A DNA stretch of 8,168 nt. Source: JANQUM01 sp047630355. Its GTDB lineage: Bacteria > Bacteroidota > Bacteroidia > Cytophagales > Spirosomataceae. The stretch lies in contig JBLHXN010000146.1 in assembly GCA_047630355.1 (NCBI GenBank), positions 1 to 8,168 of the forward strand, given 5' to 3'. This document shows positions 6,901 through 8,168 of the stretch, in pieces; within the stretch, counting starts at the first letter, position 1, and every line of letters begins with the position of its first letter. The notes below the pieces were generated by a model. It was not told the DNA's origin. It did not search any database and saw nothing but the letters and a program-made list of their open reading frames with translations. The position numbers and the translations under genes were made by a program.

Positions 6901-8168
6901 ACTCCTTGGGTTGTCGATCAAGCTCACCGATTGACCACGAAAACCCGCAGAAGAAAGTCCGGTAAACGGGCGGTCTGACTTCAAAGCTTTCTTTGCCGTC
7001 GGCGGAGAAACGGTAGCCAAATACATTTTGTCGGGCGAGGACATTATCCAGTGCGGCGTAGAAGACCATTAAGTGTTGCCGTACTTTGAATACCTTAGCT
7101 ACCGAAATACTCAGATTCTGAAAATTTGGCGTTTCTCTTATGTCCTGAAACGAATCGTTAAATTGGTAGAAAGGTCTGCCCGAAGTATGCGTAAATGTAG
7201 CCCCGATATTAAGATTTGATTTCACGAAAAAGTGCTTGTAAACCAAACTGAAATTATGTTTACTCGCGAAAAACGGTTGTACTTGTTGCGGATAATTTCG
7301 GAACTTTCGCTGGGTGTCTAAGTACGAATAAGTTACCCAAACATCGGCGTTTTTAATGGTGGACTGGTCACGATAAAAAACGTCAAACCCCTGTGCGTAA
7401 CCGAAGCCTTCGTTACTCGTTTGACCAATCGGAAAACGGTACGGGTTCGGGTCGAAGAAATCGGTTTCTTCGGTTACTAAATCTTGGTAGTCTTTATAAA
7501 ATGCTTCCACCCGAAACGTACGTTGGTTTTTGATAATTTGGTAGTTAAGAATCAGGTGGTCGGCTAATTCAAAATCAAGCGATTTATTCAGGTACAGATA
7601 TTCTTTTTCGGGGTTTTGGTAGAAACGTCCCGCTGCTAAACTAACCTGATCGTACTTTCCTAACTTGTACGCCATTGATAGGCGGGGAGCAATGTTGTTT
7701 TTATTTATTACGTTGCTGTATTCCATTCGAACGCCCGGTTTCAGTGCTAATTTAGATGATAAATAAAACTCTGACTCCACAAAAGCCGCCGAGTAATTAT
7801 CAGTCATATTCAAATCAAATTGATTGTAAATATTTCCGACTTTGATATGGTGAAATTCGCCGCCAACGGTCAATGTACTGCTCAGGTTATTTCCGAAATA
7901 ATAGTTACCTACTACGCGGGTTTGGGTTCGTTCATCAGTGCGGTCTGCGGCGTTATCGGCACTCTTTAGTTTGTCAATATTATTACTGTAAGAAAGCCCC
8001 GTTTGTAAACCCCATTTTCCATCTTCGCTGAATGTTTTGAAACTTCCGTTTGAGAAGAAATTACGGTTTTTATTTGTGAATAAATACGTAGAATTATCAG
8101 TATCGTAAGTTGGTAATCTTAAACCTGAATTATTCTCGGTTACAGTTACGTAGGCTTTGACAACGCTG
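6884..8168 (-). CDS. TonB-dependent outer-membrane receptor, C-terminal barrel (5' end cut by window)
   Basis: The frame is open from the right edge to the TAA at 6884, giving the last 427 residues; the start, plug domain and any CarboxypepD_reg-like N-terminus lie outside. The sequence is a run of alternating amphipathic strands with barrel-type phrases: KLALKPGVRMEYS, NIAPRLSMAYKL, FRVEAFYKDYQDLV, GYAQGFDVFYRD, VWVTYSYLDTQRKF, HNFSLVYKHFF, GATFTHTSGRPFY and FYAALDNVLARQNVFGYRFS. This is typical of TonB-dependent receptors that import siderophores, vitamins or oligosaccharides; the ligand cannot be told. The last strand (about RTFFCGFSWSIGE) is followed by a short polar tail ending ESGLDI, instead of ending on an aromatic residue, and its final codons lie in the hairpin at the edge of the palindromic element. 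It is first in the gene block that includes the TPR protein and the two-component system. Confidence 0.9.
   Translation of the reverse strand, partial: SVVKAYVTVTENNSGLRLPTYDTDNSTYLFTNKNRNFFSNGSFKTFSEDGKWGLQTGLSYSNNIDKLKSADNAADRTDERTQTRVVGNYYFGNNLSSTLTVGGEFHHIKVGNIYNQFDLNMTDNYSAAFVESEFYLSSKLALKPGVRMEYSNVINKNNIAPRLSMAYKLGKYDQVSLAAGRFYQNPEKEYLYLNKSLDFELADHLILNYQIIKNQRTFRVEAFYKDYQDLVTEETDFFDPNPYRFPIGQTSNEGFGYAQGFDVFYRDQSTIKNADVWVTYSYLDTQRKFRNYPQQVQPFFASKHNFSLVYKHFFVKSNLNIGATFTHTSGRPFYQFNDSFQDIRETPNFQNLSISVAKVFKVRQHLMVFYAALDNVLARQNVFGYRFSADGKESFEVRPPVYRTFFCGFSWSIGELDRQPKESGLDI

Noticed and set aside
6775..6978. Plus-strand 67-codon frame across the palindromic element
   Set aside because: It starts at a TTG, runs through palindromic DNA and into the receptor antisense, and its arginine/proline-rich product reflects the GC-rich repeat.

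Overview
The window looks like a chromosomal segment of a Bacteroidota bacterium. The evidence is a TonB-dependent receptor barrel, a YehU/LytS-type histidine kinase beside a LytTR response regulator, AT-rich leaders without Shine-Dalgarno sequences, and several short-spaced co-oriented genes. A Cytophagales/Spirosomaceae-like host is my guess from the style of the GC-rich palindromic intergenic repeat, and it is only weakly supported. All genes but one lie on the minus strand. The genes at both edges are cut by the window.

Right-hand block (minus strand, read from 8168 down to 3552): the C-terminal half of a TonB-dependent outer-membrane receptor, a compound palindromic repeat of about 110 bp that supplies the receptor's stop codon, a secreted TPR-like protein, a CPBP-family intramembrane protease gene broken by one in-frame amber codon, a four-helix sensor histidine kinase, and its LytTR response regulator. 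From the TPR gene onward the spacings are 1, 48 and 2 bp, which looks like one transcription unit. The likely theme is envelope function or nutrient uptake with a dedicated membrane-sensing two-component system, but the signal and targets cannot be read from the sequence.

Middle: a single plus-strand gene for a DUF421/YetF-type membrane protein (3010-3543). It converges on the response regulator with only 8 bp between them and diverges from the left-hand block across about 95 bp.

Left-hand block (minus strand, 2914 down to 1): a probable Tat-exported SGNH/GDSL hydrolase followed, 76 bp downstream, by a large secreted PhoD-like metallophosphoesterase with an N-terminal laminin-G-like domain. 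The latter occupies the whole first 2.1 kb and runs off the left edge. The two probably form an export-targeted hydrolase pair acting on an esterified or phosphorylated extracellular substrate.

The points most worth a second look are the amber codon inside an otherwise intact CPBP protease, the palindromic element fused to the receptor's 3' end, and the lectin-like/PhoD fusion paired with a Tat SGNH hydrolase. I saw no tRNA, rRNA, CRISPR, insertion sequence or origin. Nothing here can be declared a new defence or mobile system on sequence alone.
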